Assembly: GCF_964204865.1 (NCBI RefSeq)
Contig: NC_135259.1
Location: forward strand, 21,152,974-21,216,973
Length of the DNA stretch: 64,000 nucleotides
DNA from: Styela clava
Taxonomy: Eukaryota; Chordata; Ascidiacea; Stolidobranchia; Styelidae
Reading direction: 5' to 3'
This document shows, in pieces, positions 21,817 through 33,550 of this stretch (position 1 is its first letter; the number at the start of each line of letters is the position of its first letter). The position numbers were made by a program, and so were the translations under genes. The notes below the pieces were generated by a model. The model had not been told where the DNA came from, did not search any database, and saw only the letters and a list, made by a program, of their open reading frames with translations.

Positions 21817-22015
21817 ACATAAATATTTTAGACTTCATGCGACAGAAAGAACACATGTCTAATGTAATATAAGACGCTACGTTCATGTCGCAGTCTTCCA
21901 TTGAGACTTGGATTTGTGACACGCATCTGTCATACCGTTGGCACACAAATTCTTTTTGAACAATAAATGACGAAACAAATTGAATTTGTTATATATATTG
22001 CTCGCTTTGATGGGA

Positions 22016-22087
22016 GCCTCGATGGCGCAGTAGGCAGCGCGTGAGTCTCATAATCTCAAGGTCGTGAGTTCTATCCTCACTCGAGGC
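22016..22087 (+). tRNA. tRNA-Met(CAT) variant
   Basis: G57T in the T loop/B box (TTCTATC). Confidence 0.5.
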
Positions 22088-22252
22088 ACATAAATATTTT
22101 AGACTTCATGCGACAGAAAGAACACATGTCTAATGTAATATAAGACGCTACGTTCATGTCGCAGTCTTCCATTGAGACTTGGATTTGTGACACGCATCTG
22201 TCATACCGTTGGCACACAAATTCTTTTTGAACAATAAATGACGAAACAAATA

Positions 22253-22324
22253 GCCTCGATGGCGCAGTAGGCAGCGCGTGAGTCTCATAATCTCAAGGTC
22301 GTGAGTTCGATCCTCACTCGAGGC
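22253..22324 (+). tRNA. tRNA-Met(CAT)
   Basis: Consensus body, short spacer. Confidence 0.88.
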
Positions 22325-22523
22325 ACATAAATATTTTAGACTTCATGCGACAGAAAGAACTCATGTCTAATGTAATATAAGACGCTACGTTCATGTCGCA
22401 GTCTTCCATTGAGACTTGGATTTGTGACACGCATCTGTCATACCGTTGGCACACAAATTCTTTTTGAACAATAAATGACGAAACAAATTGAATTTGTTAT
22501 ATATATTGCTCGCTTTGATGGGA

Positions 22524-22595
22524 GCCTCGATGGCGCAGTAGGCAGCGCGTGAGTCTCATAATCTCAAGGTCGTGAGTTCGATCCTCACTCGAGGC
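22524..22595 (+). tRNA. tRNA-Met(CAT)
   Basis: Consensus body, long spacer. Confidence 0.9.
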
Positions 22596-22793
22596 ACATA
22601 AATATTTTAGACTTGATGCGACAGAAAGAACACATGTCTAATGTAATCTTAGGCGCTACGTTTATTTCGCAGTCTTCCAATGAGACTTGGATTTGTGACA
22701 CGCTTCTGTCATACTGTTGGCACGCAAATCCTTTTCGAACAATAAATGACGAACCAATAGAGTTTGTTATATATATTGCTCGCTTCGATGGGA

Positions 22794-22865
22794 GCCTCGA
22801 TGGCGCAGTAGGCAGCGCGTGAGTCTCATAATCTCAAGGTCGTGAGTTCGATCCTCACTCGAGGC
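22794..22865 (+). tRNA. tRNA-Met(CAT)
   Basis: Consensus body, long spacer; higher-order copies at 27585 and 30040. Confidence 0.9.
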
Positions 22866-23064
22866 ACATAAATATTTTAGACTTCATGCGACAGAAAGAA
22901 CACATGTCTAATGTAATATAAGACGCTACGTTCATGTCGCATTCTTCCATTGAGACTTGGATTTGTGACACGCATCTGTCATACCGTTGGCACACAAATT
23001 TTTTTTGAACAATAAATGACGAAACAAATAGAATTCGGTATATATATTGCTCGCTTTGATGGGA

Positions 23065-23136
23065 GCCTCGATGGCGCAGTAAGCAGCGCGTGAGTCTCAT
23101 AATCTCAAGGTCGTGAGTTCTATCCTCACTCGAGGC
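23065..23136 (+). pseudogene. tRNA-Met with D-loop and T-loop changes
   Basis: G18A and G57T together remove the 18:55 / 19:56 type D-T loop contact context. Copies at 27856, 30311 and 46873. Confidence 0.5.
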
Positions 23137-23335
23137 ACATAAATATTTTAGACTTCATGCGACAGAAAGAACACATGTCTAATGTAATATAAGACGCTAC
23201 GTTCATGTCGCAGTCTTCCATTGACACTTGGATTTGTGACACGCATCTGTCATACCGTTGGCACACAAATTCTTTTTGAACAATAAATGACGAAACAAAT
23301 AGAATTTGTTATAAATATTGCTCGCTTTGATGGGA

Positions 23336-23407
23336 GCCTCGATGGCGCAGTAGGCAGCGCGTGAGTCTCATAATCTCAAGGTCGTGAGTTCGATCCTCAC
23401 TCGAGGC
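23336..23407 (+). tRNA. tRNA-Met(CAT)
   Basis: Consensus body; upstream TATAAATAT. Confidence 0.9.
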
Positions 23408-23605
23408 ACATAACTATTTTAGACTTGATGCGACAGAAAGAACAAATGTCTAATGTAATCTAAGGCGCTACGTTTATTTCGCAATCTTCCATTGAGACTT
23501 GAATTTGTGACACGCTTCTGTCATACTGATGGCACACAAATCTTTTTCGAACAATAAATGCGAAAATAATAGATTTTTTTATATATATTGCTCGATTTGA
23601 TGGGA

Positions 23606-23677
23606 GCCTCGATGACGCAGTAGGCAGCTCGTGAGTCTCATAATCTCACGGTCGTGAGTTCAATCCTCACTCTAGAC
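23606..23677 (+). pseudogene. tRNA-Met relic, TCTAGAC acceptor class
   Basis: G10A, G24T, A44C, G57A; acceptor strand TCTAGAC leaves mismatches at 2:71 and 5:68. Confidence 0.7.
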
Positions 23678-23877
23678 ACATAACATATTTTATCTTGATG
23701 CGACAGAACAGAACACATGTCTAATGTAATCTAAGGCGCTACGTTTATGTCGCAGTCTTCCTTGAGACTTGGATTTGTGACATGCTTCTGTCATACTGTT
23801 AGCACACAAAACCTTTTCGAACAATGAATGACGAAACAAGTGTAATTTTTATATATATATTGCTCGCTCTGAAGGGA

Positions 23878-23949
23878 GCCTCGATGGCGCAGTAGGCAGC
23901 GCGTGAGTCTCATAATCTCAAGGTCGTGAGTTCGATCCTCACTCGAGGC
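23878..23949 (+). tRNA. tRNA-Met(CAT)
   Basis: Consensus body; 3' flank ATATAATTATTTTA. Confidence 0.9.
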
Positions 23950-24147
23950 ATATAATTATTTTAGACTTGATGCGACAGAAAGAACACATGTCTAATGTAA
24001 TCTAAGGTGCTGCGTCCATGTCGCAGTCTTCTAGTGAGACTTGGATTTGTGACACGCTTCTGTCATACTGTTGGCACACAAATACTTTTCAAACAATAAA
24101 TGCAAAAATAGTAGATTTTGTTGAACATATTTCCCGATGTGATGGGG

Positions 24148-24211
24148 GCCTCTATGGCGCAGTAGGCAGCGTGTGAGTCTCAAGGTCGTGAATTCAATAC
24201 TCACTTGGGGA
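24148..24211 (+). pseudogene. tRNA-Met relic, anticodon-loop deletion class
   Basis: Same 8-nt deletion as 18008; also G53A. Confidence 0.9.
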
Positions 24212-24390
24212 ACATTAAATACTTTAGACCTGATGCGACAGTCCAGAAAGACATATCTACCGTGATATCTAGCTTTTGGAGTTGATTCCAATTTCGGTTT
24301 CCTAAAACACTGAATTACTTCACTCGTTTTCACTTTATGAGATTTCAATAGGGTTCCTATATTTTATTTGCTACCCTGTGTGCATAGAAA

Positions 24391-24472
24391 GGCAGGATGG
24401 CCGAGCGGTCTAAGGCGCTACGTTCAGGTCGCAGTCTCCGATGGAGGCGTGGGTTCGAATCCCACTTCTGTC
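24391..24472 (+). tRNA. tRNA-Leu(CAG) variant
   Basis: Full body, A and B boxes intact. A single change in the anticodon stem (CTACG instead of CTGCG) breaks one pair. Confidence 0.75.
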
Positions 24473-24708
24473 ATATTTTTTGCACACAAATTCTTAAACT
24501 CGGGTCGGATCGTATAACTCAGACCTGATGCGAAAGAACATAAACACATGTCTATTGTAATCTAATCTGCTGCGTTCAGGTCGCAGTGTCTGATTGAGAC
24601 TTGGTTTCGTAACCCGCTCTTGTCATGATGCTGGCACACAAGTCATTTCAGAACAATCAATGACGTTATTCATTGATTTTGTTATATATATGGCTTTTTG
24701 TGATAGAA

Positions 24709-24780
24709 GCCTGGATTGCGCAGTAGGCAGTGCGTGAGTCTCATAATCTCAAGGTCGTGAGTTCGATCCTCACTCGAGGC
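24709..24780 (+). tRNA. tRNA-Met(CAT), GCCTGGATT class
   Basis: C5G, G9T, C23T. Confidence 0.45.
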
Positions 24781-24979
24781 ACATAAATATTTTAGACTTG
24801 ATGCGACAGAAAGAACACATGTCTAATGTAATCTAAGACGCTACGTTCATGTCGCATTCTTCCATTGAGACTTGGATTTGTGACACGCATCTGTCATACC
24901 GTTGGCACACAAATTCTTTTTGAACAATAAATGACGAAACAAATAGAATTTGTTATTTATATTGCTCGCTTTGATGGGA

Positions 24980-25051
24980 GCCTCGATGGCGCAGTAGGCA
25001 GCGCGTGAGTCTCATAATCTCAAGGTCGTGAGTTCGATCCTCACTCGAGGC
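24980..25051 (+). tRNA. tRNA-Met(CAT)
   Basis: Consensus body; upstream run TATTTATATT. Confidence 0.9.
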
Positions 25052-25216
25052 ACATAAATATTTTAGACTTCATGCGACAGAAAGAACACATGTCTAATGT
25101 AATATAAGACGCTACGTTCATGTCGCAGTCTTCCATTGAGACTTGGATTTGTGACACGCATCTGTCATACCGTTGGCACACAAATTCTTTTTGAACAATA
25201 AATGACGAAACAAATA

Positions 25217-25288
25217 GCCTCGATGGCGCAGTAGGCAGCGCGTGAGTCTCATAATCTCAAGGTCGTGAGTTCGATCCTCACTCGAGGC
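25217..25288 (+). tRNA. tRNA-Met(CAT)
   Basis: Consensus body, short spacer. Confidence 0.88.
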
Positions 25289-25453
25289 ACATAAATATTT
25301 TAGACTTCATGCGACAGAAAGAACACATGTCTAATGTAATATAAGACGCTACGTTCATGTCGCAGTCTTCCATTGAGACTTGGATTTGTGACACGCATCT
25401 GTCATACCGTTGGCACACAAATTCTTTTTGAACAATAAATGACGAAACAAATA

Positions 25454-25525
25454 GACTCGATGGCGCAGTAGGCAGCGCGTGAGTCTCATAATCTCAAGGT
25501 CGTGAGTTCGATCCTCACTCGAGGC
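25454..25525 (+). tRNA. tRNA-Met(CAT) variant
   Basis: C2A leaves an acceptor mismatch; short spacer. Copy at 32701. Confidence 0.6.
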
Positions 25526-25723
25526 ACATAAATAATTTAGACTTGATGCGACAGAAAGAACACATGTCTAATGTAATCTAAGGCGCTACGTTTACTTCGC
25601 AGTCTTCCAATGAGACTTGGATTTGTGACACGCTTCTGTCATACTGTTGGCACGCAAATCCTTTTTGAACAATAAATGACGAACCAATAGAGTTTGTTAT
25701 ATATATTGCTCGCTTTGATGGGA

Positions 25724-25795
25724 GCCTCGATGGCGCAGTAGGCAGCGCGTGAGTCTCGTAATCTCAAGGTCGTGAGTTCGATCCTCACTCGAGGC
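25724..25795 (+). tRNA. tRNA-Met body with CGT anticodon
   Basis: Consensus except A35G, so the loop reads CTCGTAA and the anticodon is CGT, which would read the Thr codon ACG. The higher-order partner at 32971 keeps CAT, so the change is recent or a base-call error. Confidence 0.8.
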
Positions 25796-25994
25796 ACATA
25801 AATATTTTAGACTTCATGCGACAGAAAGAACACATGTCTAATGTAATATAAGACGCTACGTTCATGTCGCATTCTTCCATTGAGACTTGGATTTGTGACA
25901 CGCATCTGTCATACCGTTGGCACACAAATTCTTTTTGAACAATAAATGACGAAACAAATAGAATTTGTTATATATATTGCTCGCTTTGATGGGA

Positions 25995-26066
25995 GCCTCG
26001 ATGGCGCAGTAGGCAGCGCGTGAGTCTCATAATCTCAAGGTCGTGATTTCTATCCTCACTCGAGGC
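25995..26066 (+). pseudogene. tRNA-Met with damaged T arm
   Basis: G53T and G57T ruin the B box. Copy at 33242. Confidence 0.6.
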
Positions 26067-26231
26067 ACATAAATATTTTAGACTTCATGCGACAGAAAGA
26101 ACACATGTCTAATGTAATATAAGACGCTACGTTCATGTCGCAGTCTTCCATTGAGACTTGGATTTGTGACACGCATCTGTCATACCGTTGGCACACAAAT
26201 TCTTTTTGAACAATAAATGACGAAACAAATA

Positions 26232-26303
26232 GCCTCGATGGCGCAGTAGGCAGCGCGTGAGTCTCATAATCTCAAGGTCGTGAGTTCGATCCTCACTCGA
26301 GGC
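26232..26303 (+). tRNA. tRNA-Met(CAT)
   Basis: Consensus body, short spacer. Confidence 0.88.
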
Positions 26304-26502
26304 ACATAAATATTTTAGACTTCATGCGACAGAAAGAACACATGTCTAATGTAATATAAGACGCTACGTTCATGTCGCAGTCTTCCATTGAGACTTGGAT
26401 TTGTGACACGCATCTGTCATACCGTTGGCACACAAATTCTTTTTGGACAATAAATGACGAAACAAATAGAATTTGTTATATATATTGCTCGCTTTGATGG
26501 GA

Positions 26503-26574
26503 GCCTCGATGGCGCAGTAGGCAGCGCGTGAGTCTCATAATCTCAAGGTCGTGAGTTCGATCCTCACTCGAGAC
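26503..26574 (+). tRNA. tRNA-Met(CAT) variant
   Basis: G71A gives a 2:71 mismatch. Confidence 0.65.
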
Positions 26575-26773
26575 ACATAAATATTTTAGACTTCATGCGA
26601 CAGAAAGAACACATGTCTAATGTAATATAAGACGCTACGTTCATGTCGCAGTCTTCCATTGAGACTTGGATTTGTGACACGCATCTGTCATACCGTTGGC
26701 ACACAAATTCTTTTTGAACAATAAATGACGAAACAAATAGAATTTGTTATATATATTACTCGCTTTGATGGGA

Positions 26774-26845
26774 GCCTCGATGGCGCAGTAGGCAGCGCGT
26801 GAGTCTCATAATCTCAAGGTCGTGAGTTCGATCCTCACTCGAGGC
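26774..26845 (+). tRNA. tRNA-Met(CAT)
   Basis: Consensus body, long spacer. Confidence 0.9.
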
Positions 26846-27044
26846 ACATAAATATTTTAGACTTTATGCGACAGAAAGAACACATGTCTAATGTAATTTA
26901 AGACGCTACGTTCATGTCACATTCTTCGATTGAGACTTGGATTTGTGACACGCATCTGTCATACCGTTGGCACACAAATTCTTTTTGAACAATAAATGAC
27001 GAAACAAATAGAATTTGTTATAAATATTGCTCGCTTTGTTGGGA

Positions 27045-27116
27045 GCCTCGATGGCGCAGTAGGCAGCGCGTGAGTCTCATAATCTCAAGGTCGTGAGTTC
27101 GATCCTCACTCGAGGC
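27045..27116 (+). tRNA. tRNA-Met(CAT)
   Basis: Consensus body; upstream TATAAATAT. Confidence 0.9.
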
Positions 27117-27314
27117 ACATAAATATTTTAGACTTCATGCGACAGAAAGAACACATGTCTAATGTAATATAAGACGCTACGTTCATGTCGCAGTCTTCCA
27201 TTGAGACTTGGATTTGTGACACGCATCTGTCATACCGTTGGCACACAAATTCTTTTTGAACAATAAATGACGAACCAATAGAATTTGTTATATATATTGC
27301 TCGCTTTGATGGAA

Positions 27315-27386
27315 GCCTCGATGGCGCAGTAGGCAGCGCGTGAGTCTCATAATCTCAAGGTCGTGAATTCGATCCTCACTCGAGGC
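27315..27386 (+). tRNA. tRNA-Met(CAT) variant
   Basis: G53A. Confidence 0.45.
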
Positions 27387-27584
27387 ACATAAATATTTTA
27401 GACTTGATGCGACAGAAAGAACACATGTCTAATGTAATCTAAGGCGCTACGTTTATTTAGCAGTCTTCCAATGAGACTTGGATTTGTGACACGCTTCTGT
27501 CATACTGTTGGCACGCAAATCCTTTTCGAACAATAAATGACGAACCAATAGAGTTTGTTATATATATTGCTCGCTTCGATGGGA

Positions 27585-27656
27585 GCCTCGATGGCGCAGT
27601 AGGCAGCGCGTGAGTCTCATAATCTCAAGGTCGTGAGTTCGATCCTCACTCGAGGC
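27585..27656 (+). tRNA. tRNA-Met(CAT)
   Basis: Consensus body, long spacer. Confidence 0.9.
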
Positions 27657-27855
27657 ACATAAATATTTTAGACTTCATGCGACAGAAAGAACACATGTCT
27701 AATGTAATATAAGACGCTACGTTCATGTCGCATTCTTCCATTGAGACTTGGATTTGTGACACGCATCTGTCATACCGTTGGCACACAAATTTTTTTTGAA
27801 CAATAAATGACGAAACAAATAGAATTCGGTATATATATTGCTCGCTTTGATGGGA

Positions 27856-27927
27856 GCCTCGATGGCGCAGTAAGCAGCGCGTGAGTCTCATAATCTCAAG
27901 GTCGTGAGTTCTATCCTCACTCGAGGC
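27856..27927 (+). pseudogene. tRNA-Met with D-loop and T-loop changes
   Basis: G18A and G57T. Confidence 0.5.
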
Positions 27928-28126
27928 ACATAAATATTTTAGACTTCATGCGACAGAAAGAACACATGTCTAATGTAATATAAGACGCTACGTTCATGTC
28001 GCAGTCTTCCATTGACACTTGGATTTGTGACACGCATCTGTCATACCGTTGGCACACAAATTCTATTTGAACAATAAATGACGAAACAAATAGAATTTGT
28101 TATAAATATTGCTCGCTTTGATGGGA

Positions 28127-28198
28127 GCCTCGATGGCGCAGTAGGCAGCGCGTGAGTCTCATAATCTCAAGGTCGTGAGTTCGATCCTCACTCGAGGC
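28127..28198 (+). tRNA. tRNA-Met(CAT)
   Basis: Consensus body; upstream TATAAATAT. Confidence 0.9.
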
Positions 28199-28396
28199 AC
28201 ATAACTATTTTAGACTTGATGCGACAGAAAGAACAAATGTCTAATGTAATCTAAGGCGCTACGTTTATTTCGCAATCTTCCATTGAGACTTGAATTTGTG
28301 ACACGCTTCTGTCATACTGATGGCACACAAATCTTTTTCGAACAATAAATGCGAAAATAATAGATTTTTTTATATATATTGCTCGATTTGATGGGA

Positions 28397-28468
28397 GCCT
28401 CGATGACGCAGTAGGCAGCTCGTGAGTCTCATAATCTCACGGTCGTGAGTTCAATCCTCACTCTAGAC
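28397..28468 (+). pseudogene. tRNA-Met relic, TCTAGAC acceptor class
   Basis: Same changes as 23606. Confidence 0.7.
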
Positions 28469-28668
28469 ACATAACATATTTTATCTTGATGCGACAGAAC
28501 AGAACACATGTCTAATGTAATCTAAGGCGCTACGTTTATGTCGCAGTCTTCCATGAGACTTGGATTTGTGACATGCTTCTGTCATACTGTTAGCACACAA
28601 AACCTTTTCGAACAATGAATGACGAAACAAGTGTAATTTTTATATATATATTGCTCGCTCTGAAGGGA

Positions 28669-28740
28669 GCCTCGATGGCGCAGTAGGCAGCGCGTGAGTC
28701 TCATAATCTCAAGGTCGTGAGTTCGATCCTCACTCGAGGC
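28669..28740 (+). tRNA. tRNA-Met(CAT)
   Basis: Consensus body; 3' flank ATATAATTATTTTA. Confidence 0.9.
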
Positions 28741-28938
28741 ATATAATTATTTTAGACTTGATGCGACAGAAAGAACACATGTCTAATGTAATCTAAGGTG
28801 CTGCGTCCATGTCGCAGTCTTCTAGTGAGACTTGGATTTGTGACACGCTTCTGTCATACTGTTGGCACACAAATACTTTTCAAACAATAAATGCAAAAAT
28901 AGTAGATTTTGTTGAACATATTTCCCGATGTGATGGGG

Positions 28939-29002
28939 GCCTCTATGGCGCAGTAGGCAGCGTGTGAGTCTCAAGGTCGTGAATTCAATACTCACTTGGG
29001 GA
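28939..29002 (+). pseudogene. tRNA-Met relic, anticodon-loop deletion class
   Basis: 8-nt deletion; also G53A. Confidence 0.9.
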
Positions 29003-29181
29003 ACATTAAATACTTTAGACCTGATGCGACAGTCCAGAAAGACATATCTACCGTGATATCTAGCTTTTGGAGTTGATTCCAATTTCGGTTTCCTAAAACA
29101 CTGAATTACTTCACTCGTTTTCACTTTATGAGATTTCAATAGGGTTCCTATATTTTATTTGCTACCCTGTGTGCATAGAAA

Positions 29182-29263
29182 GGCAGGATGGCCGAGCGGT
29201 CTAAGGCGCTGCGTTCAGGTCGCAGTCTCCGATGGAGGCGTGGGTTCGAATCCCACTTCTGTC
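29182..29263 (+). tRNA. tRNA-Leu(CAG)
   Basis: GGCAGGA 5' end, otherwise as 18251; six-T terminator. Confidence 0.93.
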
Positions 29264-29499
29264 ATATTTTTTGCACACAAATTCTTAAACTCGGGTCGGA
29301 TCGTATAACTCAGACCTGATGCGAAAGAACATAAACACATGTCTATTGTAATCTAATCTGCTGCGTTCAGGTCGCAGTGTCTGATTGAGACTTGGTTTCG
29401 TAACCCGCTCTTGTCATGATGCTGGCACACAAGTCATTTCAGAACAATCAATGACGTTATTCATTGATTTTGTTATATATATGGCTTTTTGTGATAGAA

Positions 29500-29571
29500 G
29501 CCTGGATTGCGCAGTAGGCAGTGCGTGAGTCTCATAATCTCAAGGTCGTGAGTTCGATCCTCACTCGAGGC
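29500..29571 (+). tRNA. tRNA-Met(CAT), GCCTGGATT class
   Basis: C5G, G9T, C23T. Confidence 0.45.
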
Positions 29572-29769
29572 ACATAAATATTTTAGACTTGATGCGACAG
29601 AAAGAACACATGTCTAATGTAATCTAAGACGCTACGTTCATGTCGCATTCTTCCATTGAGACTTGGATTTATGACACGCATCTGTCATACCGTTGGCACA
29701 CAAATTCTTTTTGAACAATAAATGACGAACCAATAGAATTTGTTATATATATTGCTCGCTTTGATGGAA

Positions 29770-29841
29770 GCCTCGATGGCGCAGTAGGCAGCGCGTGAGT
29801 CTCATAATCTCAAGGTCGTGAATTCGATCCTCACTCGAGGC
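29770..29841 (+). tRNA. tRNA-Met(CAT) variant
   Basis: G53A. Confidence 0.45.
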
Positions 29842-30039
29842 ACATAAATATTTTAGACTTGATGCGACAGAAAGAACACATGTCTAATGTAATCTAAGGC
29901 GCTACGTTTATTTAGCAGTCTTCCAATGAGACTTGGATTTGTGGCACGCTTCTGTCATACTGTTGGCACGCAAATCCTTTTCGAACAATAAATGACGAAC
30001 CAATAGAGTTTGTTATATATATTGCTCGCTTCGATGGGA

Positions 30040-30111
30040 GCCTCGATGGCGCAGTAGGCAGCGCGTGAGTCTCATAATCTCAAGGTCGTGAGTTCGATCC
30101 TCACTCGAGGC
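30040..30111 (+). tRNA. tRNA-Met(CAT)
   Basis: Consensus body, long spacer. Confidence 0.9.
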
Positions 30112-30310
30112 ACATAAATATTTTAGACTTCATGCGACAGAAAGAACACATGTCTAATGTAATATAAGACGCTACGTTCATGTCGCATTCTTCCATTGAG
30201 ACTTGGATTTGTGACACGCATCTGTCATACCGTTGGCACACAAATTTTTTTTGAACAATAAATGACGAAACAAATAGAATTCGGTATATATATTGCTCGC
30301 TTTGATGGGA

Positions 30311-30382
30311 GCCTCGATGGCGCAGTAAGCAGCGCGTGAGTCTCATAATCTCAAGGTCGTGAGTTCTATCCTCACTCGAGGC
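30311..30382 (+). pseudogene. tRNA-Met with D-loop and T-loop changes
   Basis: G18A and G57T. Confidence 0.5.
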
Positions 30383-30581
30383 ACATAAATATTTTAGACT
30401 TCATGCGACAGAAAGAACACATGTCTAATGTAATATAAGACGCTACGTTCATGTCGCAGTCTTCCATTGACACTTGGATTTGTGACACGCATCTGTCATA
30501 CCGTTGGCACACAAATTCTTTTTGAACAATAAATGACGAAACAAATAGAATTTGTTATAAATATTGCTCGCTTTGATGGGA

Positions 30582-30653
30582 GCCTCGATGGCGCAGTAGG
30601 CAGCGCGTGAGTCTCATAATCTCAAGGTCGTGAGTTCGATCCTCACTCGAGGC
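30582..30653 (+). tRNA. tRNA-Met(CAT)
   Basis: Consensus body; upstream TATAAATAT. Confidence 0.9.
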
Positions 30654-30852
30654 ACATAACTATTTTAGACTTGATGCGACAGAAAGAACAAATGTCTAAT
30701 GTAATCTAAGGCGCTACGTTTATTTCGCAATCTTCCATTGAGACTTGAATTTGTGACACGCTTCTGTCATACTGATGGCACACAAATCTTTTTCGAACAA
30801 TAAATGCGAAAATAATAGATTTTTTTTATATATATTGCTCGATTTGATGGGA

Positions 30853-30924
30853 GCCTCGATGACGCAGTAGGCAGCTCGTGAGTCTCATAATCTCACGGTC
30901 GTGAGTTCAATCCTCACTCTAGAC
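30853..30924 (+). pseudogene. tRNA-Met relic, TCTAGAC acceptor class
   Basis: Same changes as 23606. Confidence 0.7.
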
Positions 30925-31124
30925 ACATAACATATTTTATCTTGATGCGACAGAACAGAACACATGTCTAATGTAATCTAAGGCGCTACGTTTATGTCGC
31001 AGTCTTCCATGAGACTTGGATTTGTGACATGCTTCTGTCATACTGTTAGCACACAAAACCTTTTCGAACAATGAATGACGAAACAAGTGTAATTTTTATA
31101 TATATATTGCTCGCTCTGAAGGGA

Positions 31125-31196
31125 GCCTCGATGGCGCAGTAGGCAGCGCGTGAGTCTCATAATCTCAAGGTCGTGAGTTCGATCCTCACTCGAGGC
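31125..31196 (+). tRNA. tRNA-Met(CAT)
   Basis: Consensus body; 3' flank ATATAATTATTTTA. Confidence 0.9.
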
Positions 31197-31394
31197 ATAT
31201 AATTATTTTAGACTTGATGCGACAGAAAGAACACATGTCTAATGTAATCTAAGGTGCTGCGTCCATGTCGCAGTCTTCTAGTGAGACTTGGATTTGTGAC
31301 ACGCTTCTGTCATACTGTTGGCACACAAATACTTTTCAAACAATAAATGCAAAAATAGTAGATTTTGTTGAACATATTTCCCGATGTGATGGGG

Positions 31395-31458
31395 GCCTCT
31401 ATGGCGCAGTAGGCAGCGTGTGAGTCTCAAGGTCGTGAATTCAATACTCACTTGGGGA
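31395..31458 (+). pseudogene. tRNA-Met relic, anticodon-loop deletion class
   Basis: 8-nt deletion; also G53A. Confidence 0.9.
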
Positions 31459-31637
31459 ACATTAAATACTTTAGACCTGATGCGACAGTCCAGAAAGACA
31501 TATCTACCGTGATATCTAGCTTTTGGAGTTGATTCCAATTTCGGTTTCCTAAAACACTGAATTACTTCACTCGTTTTCACTTTATGAGATTTCAATAGGG
31601 TTCCTATATTTTATTTGCTACCCTGTGTGCATAGAAA

Positions 31638-31719
31638 GGCAGGATGGCCGAGCGGTCTAAGGCGCTGCGTTCAGGTCGCAGTCTCCGATGGAGGCGTGGG
31701 TTCGAATCCCACTTCTGTC
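31638..31719 (+). tRNA. tRNA-Leu(CAG)
   Basis: GGCAGGA form; full body and terminator. Confidence 0.93.
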
Positions 31720-31955
31720 ATATTTTTTGCACACAAATTCTTAAACTCGGGTCGGATCGTATAACTCAGACCTGATGCGAAAGAACATAAACACATGTCT
31801 ATTGTAATCTAATCTGCTGCGTTCAGGTCGCAGTGTCTGATTGAGACTTGGTTTCGTAACCCGCTCTTGTCATGATGCTGGCACACAAGTCATTTCAGAA
31901 CAATCAATGACGTTATTCATTGATTTTGTTATATATATGGCTTTTTGTGATAGAA

Positions 31956-32027
31956 GCCTGGATTGCGCAGTAGGCAGTGCGTGAGTCTCATAATCTCAAG
32001 GTCGTGAGTTCGATCCTCACTCGAGGC
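31956..32027 (+). tRNA. tRNA-Met(CAT), GCCTGGATT class
   Basis: C5G, G9T, C23T. Confidence 0.45.
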
Positions 32028-32226
32028 ACATAAATATTTTAGACTTGATGCGACAGAAAGAACACATGTCTAATGTAATCTAAGACGCTACGTTCATGTC
32101 GCATTCTTCCATTGAGACTTGGATTTATGACACGCATCTGTCATACCGTTGGCACACAAATTCTTTTTGAACAATAAATGACGAAACAAATAGAATTTGT
32201 TATATATATTGCTCGCTTTGATGGGA

Positions 32227-32298
32227 GCCTCGATGGCGCAGTAGGCAGCGCGTGAGTCTCATAATCTCAAGGTCGTGAGTTCGATCCTCACTCGAGGC
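32227..32298 (+). tRNA. tRNA-Met(CAT)
   Basis: Consensus body, long spacer. Confidence 0.9.
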
Positions 32299-32463
32299 AC
32301 ATAAATATTTTAGACTTCATGCGACAGAAAGAACACATGTCTAATGTAATATAAGACGCTACGTTCATGTCGCAGTCTTCCATTGAGACTTGGATTTGTG
32401 ACACGCATCTGTCATACCGTTGGCACACAAATTCTTTTTGAACAATAAATGACGAAACAAATA

Positions 32464-32535
32464 GCCTCGATGGCGCAGTAGGCAGCGCGTGAGTCTCATA
32501 ATCTCAAGGTCGTGAGTTCGATCCTCACTCGAGGC
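32464..32535 (+). tRNA. tRNA-Met(CAT)
   Basis: Consensus body, short spacer. Confidence 0.88.
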
Positions 32536-32700
32536 ACATAAATATTTTAGACTTCATGCGACAGAAAGAACACATGTCTAATGTAATATAAGACGCTACG
32601 TTCATGTCGCAGTCTTCCATTGAGACTTGGATTTGTGACACGCATCTGTCATACCGTTGGCACACAAATTCTTTTTGAACAATAAATGACGAAACAAATA

Positions 32701-32772
32701 GACTCGATGGCGCAGTAGGCAGCGCGTGAGTCTCATAATCTCAAGGTCGTGAGTTCGATCCTCACTCGAGGC
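32701..32772 (+). tRNA. tRNA-Met(CAT) variant
   Basis: C2A; short spacer. Confidence 0.6.
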
Positions 32773-32970
32773 ACATAAATATTTTAGACTTGATGCGACA
32801 GAAAGAACACATGTCTAATGTAATCTAAGGCGCTACGTTTACTTCGCAGTCTTCCAATGAGACTTGGATTTGTGACACGCTTCTGTCATACTGTTGGCAC
32901 GCAAATCCTTTTTGAACAATAAATGACGAACCAATAGAGTTTGTTATATATATTGCTCGCTTTGATGGGA

Positions 32971-33042
32971 GCCTCGATGGCGCAGTAGGCAGCGCGTGAG
33001 TCTCATAATCTCAAGGTCGTGAGTTCGATCCTCACTCGAGGC
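32971..33042 (+). tRNA. tRNA-Met(CAT)
   Basis: Consensus body, long spacer; higher-order partner of the CGT copy at 25724. Confidence 0.9.
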
Positions 33043-33241
33043 ACATAAATATTTTAGACTTCATGCGACAGAAAGAACACATGTCTAATGTAATATAAGA
33101 CGCTACGTTCATGTCGCATTCTTCCATTGAGACTTGGATTTGTGACACGCATCTGTCATACCGTTGGCACACAAATTCTTTTTGAACAATAAATGACGAA
33201 ACAAATAGAATTTGTTATATATATTGCTCGCTTTGATGGGA

Positions 33242-33313
33242 GCCTCGATGGCGCAGTAGGCAGCGCGTGAGTCTCATAATCTCAAGGTCGTGATTTCTAT
33301 TCTCACTCGAGGC
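33242..33313 (+). pseudogene. tRNA-Met with damaged T arm
   Basis: G53T, G57T and C60T. Confidence 0.6.
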
Positions 33314-33478
33314 ACATAAATATTTTAGACTTCATGCGACAGAAAGAACACATGTCTAATGTAATATAAGACGCTACGTTCATGTCGCAGTCTTCCATTG
33401 AGACTTGGATTTGTGACACGCATCTGTCAAACCGTTGGCACACAAATTCTTTTTGAACAATAAATGACGAAACAAATA

Positions 33479-33550
33479 GCCTCGATGGCGCAGTAGGCAG
33501 CGCGTGAGTCTCATAATCTCAAGGTCGTGAGTTCGATCCTCACTCGAGGC
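33479..33550 (+). tRNA. tRNA-Met(CAT)
   Basis: Consensus body, short spacer. Confidence 0.88.
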
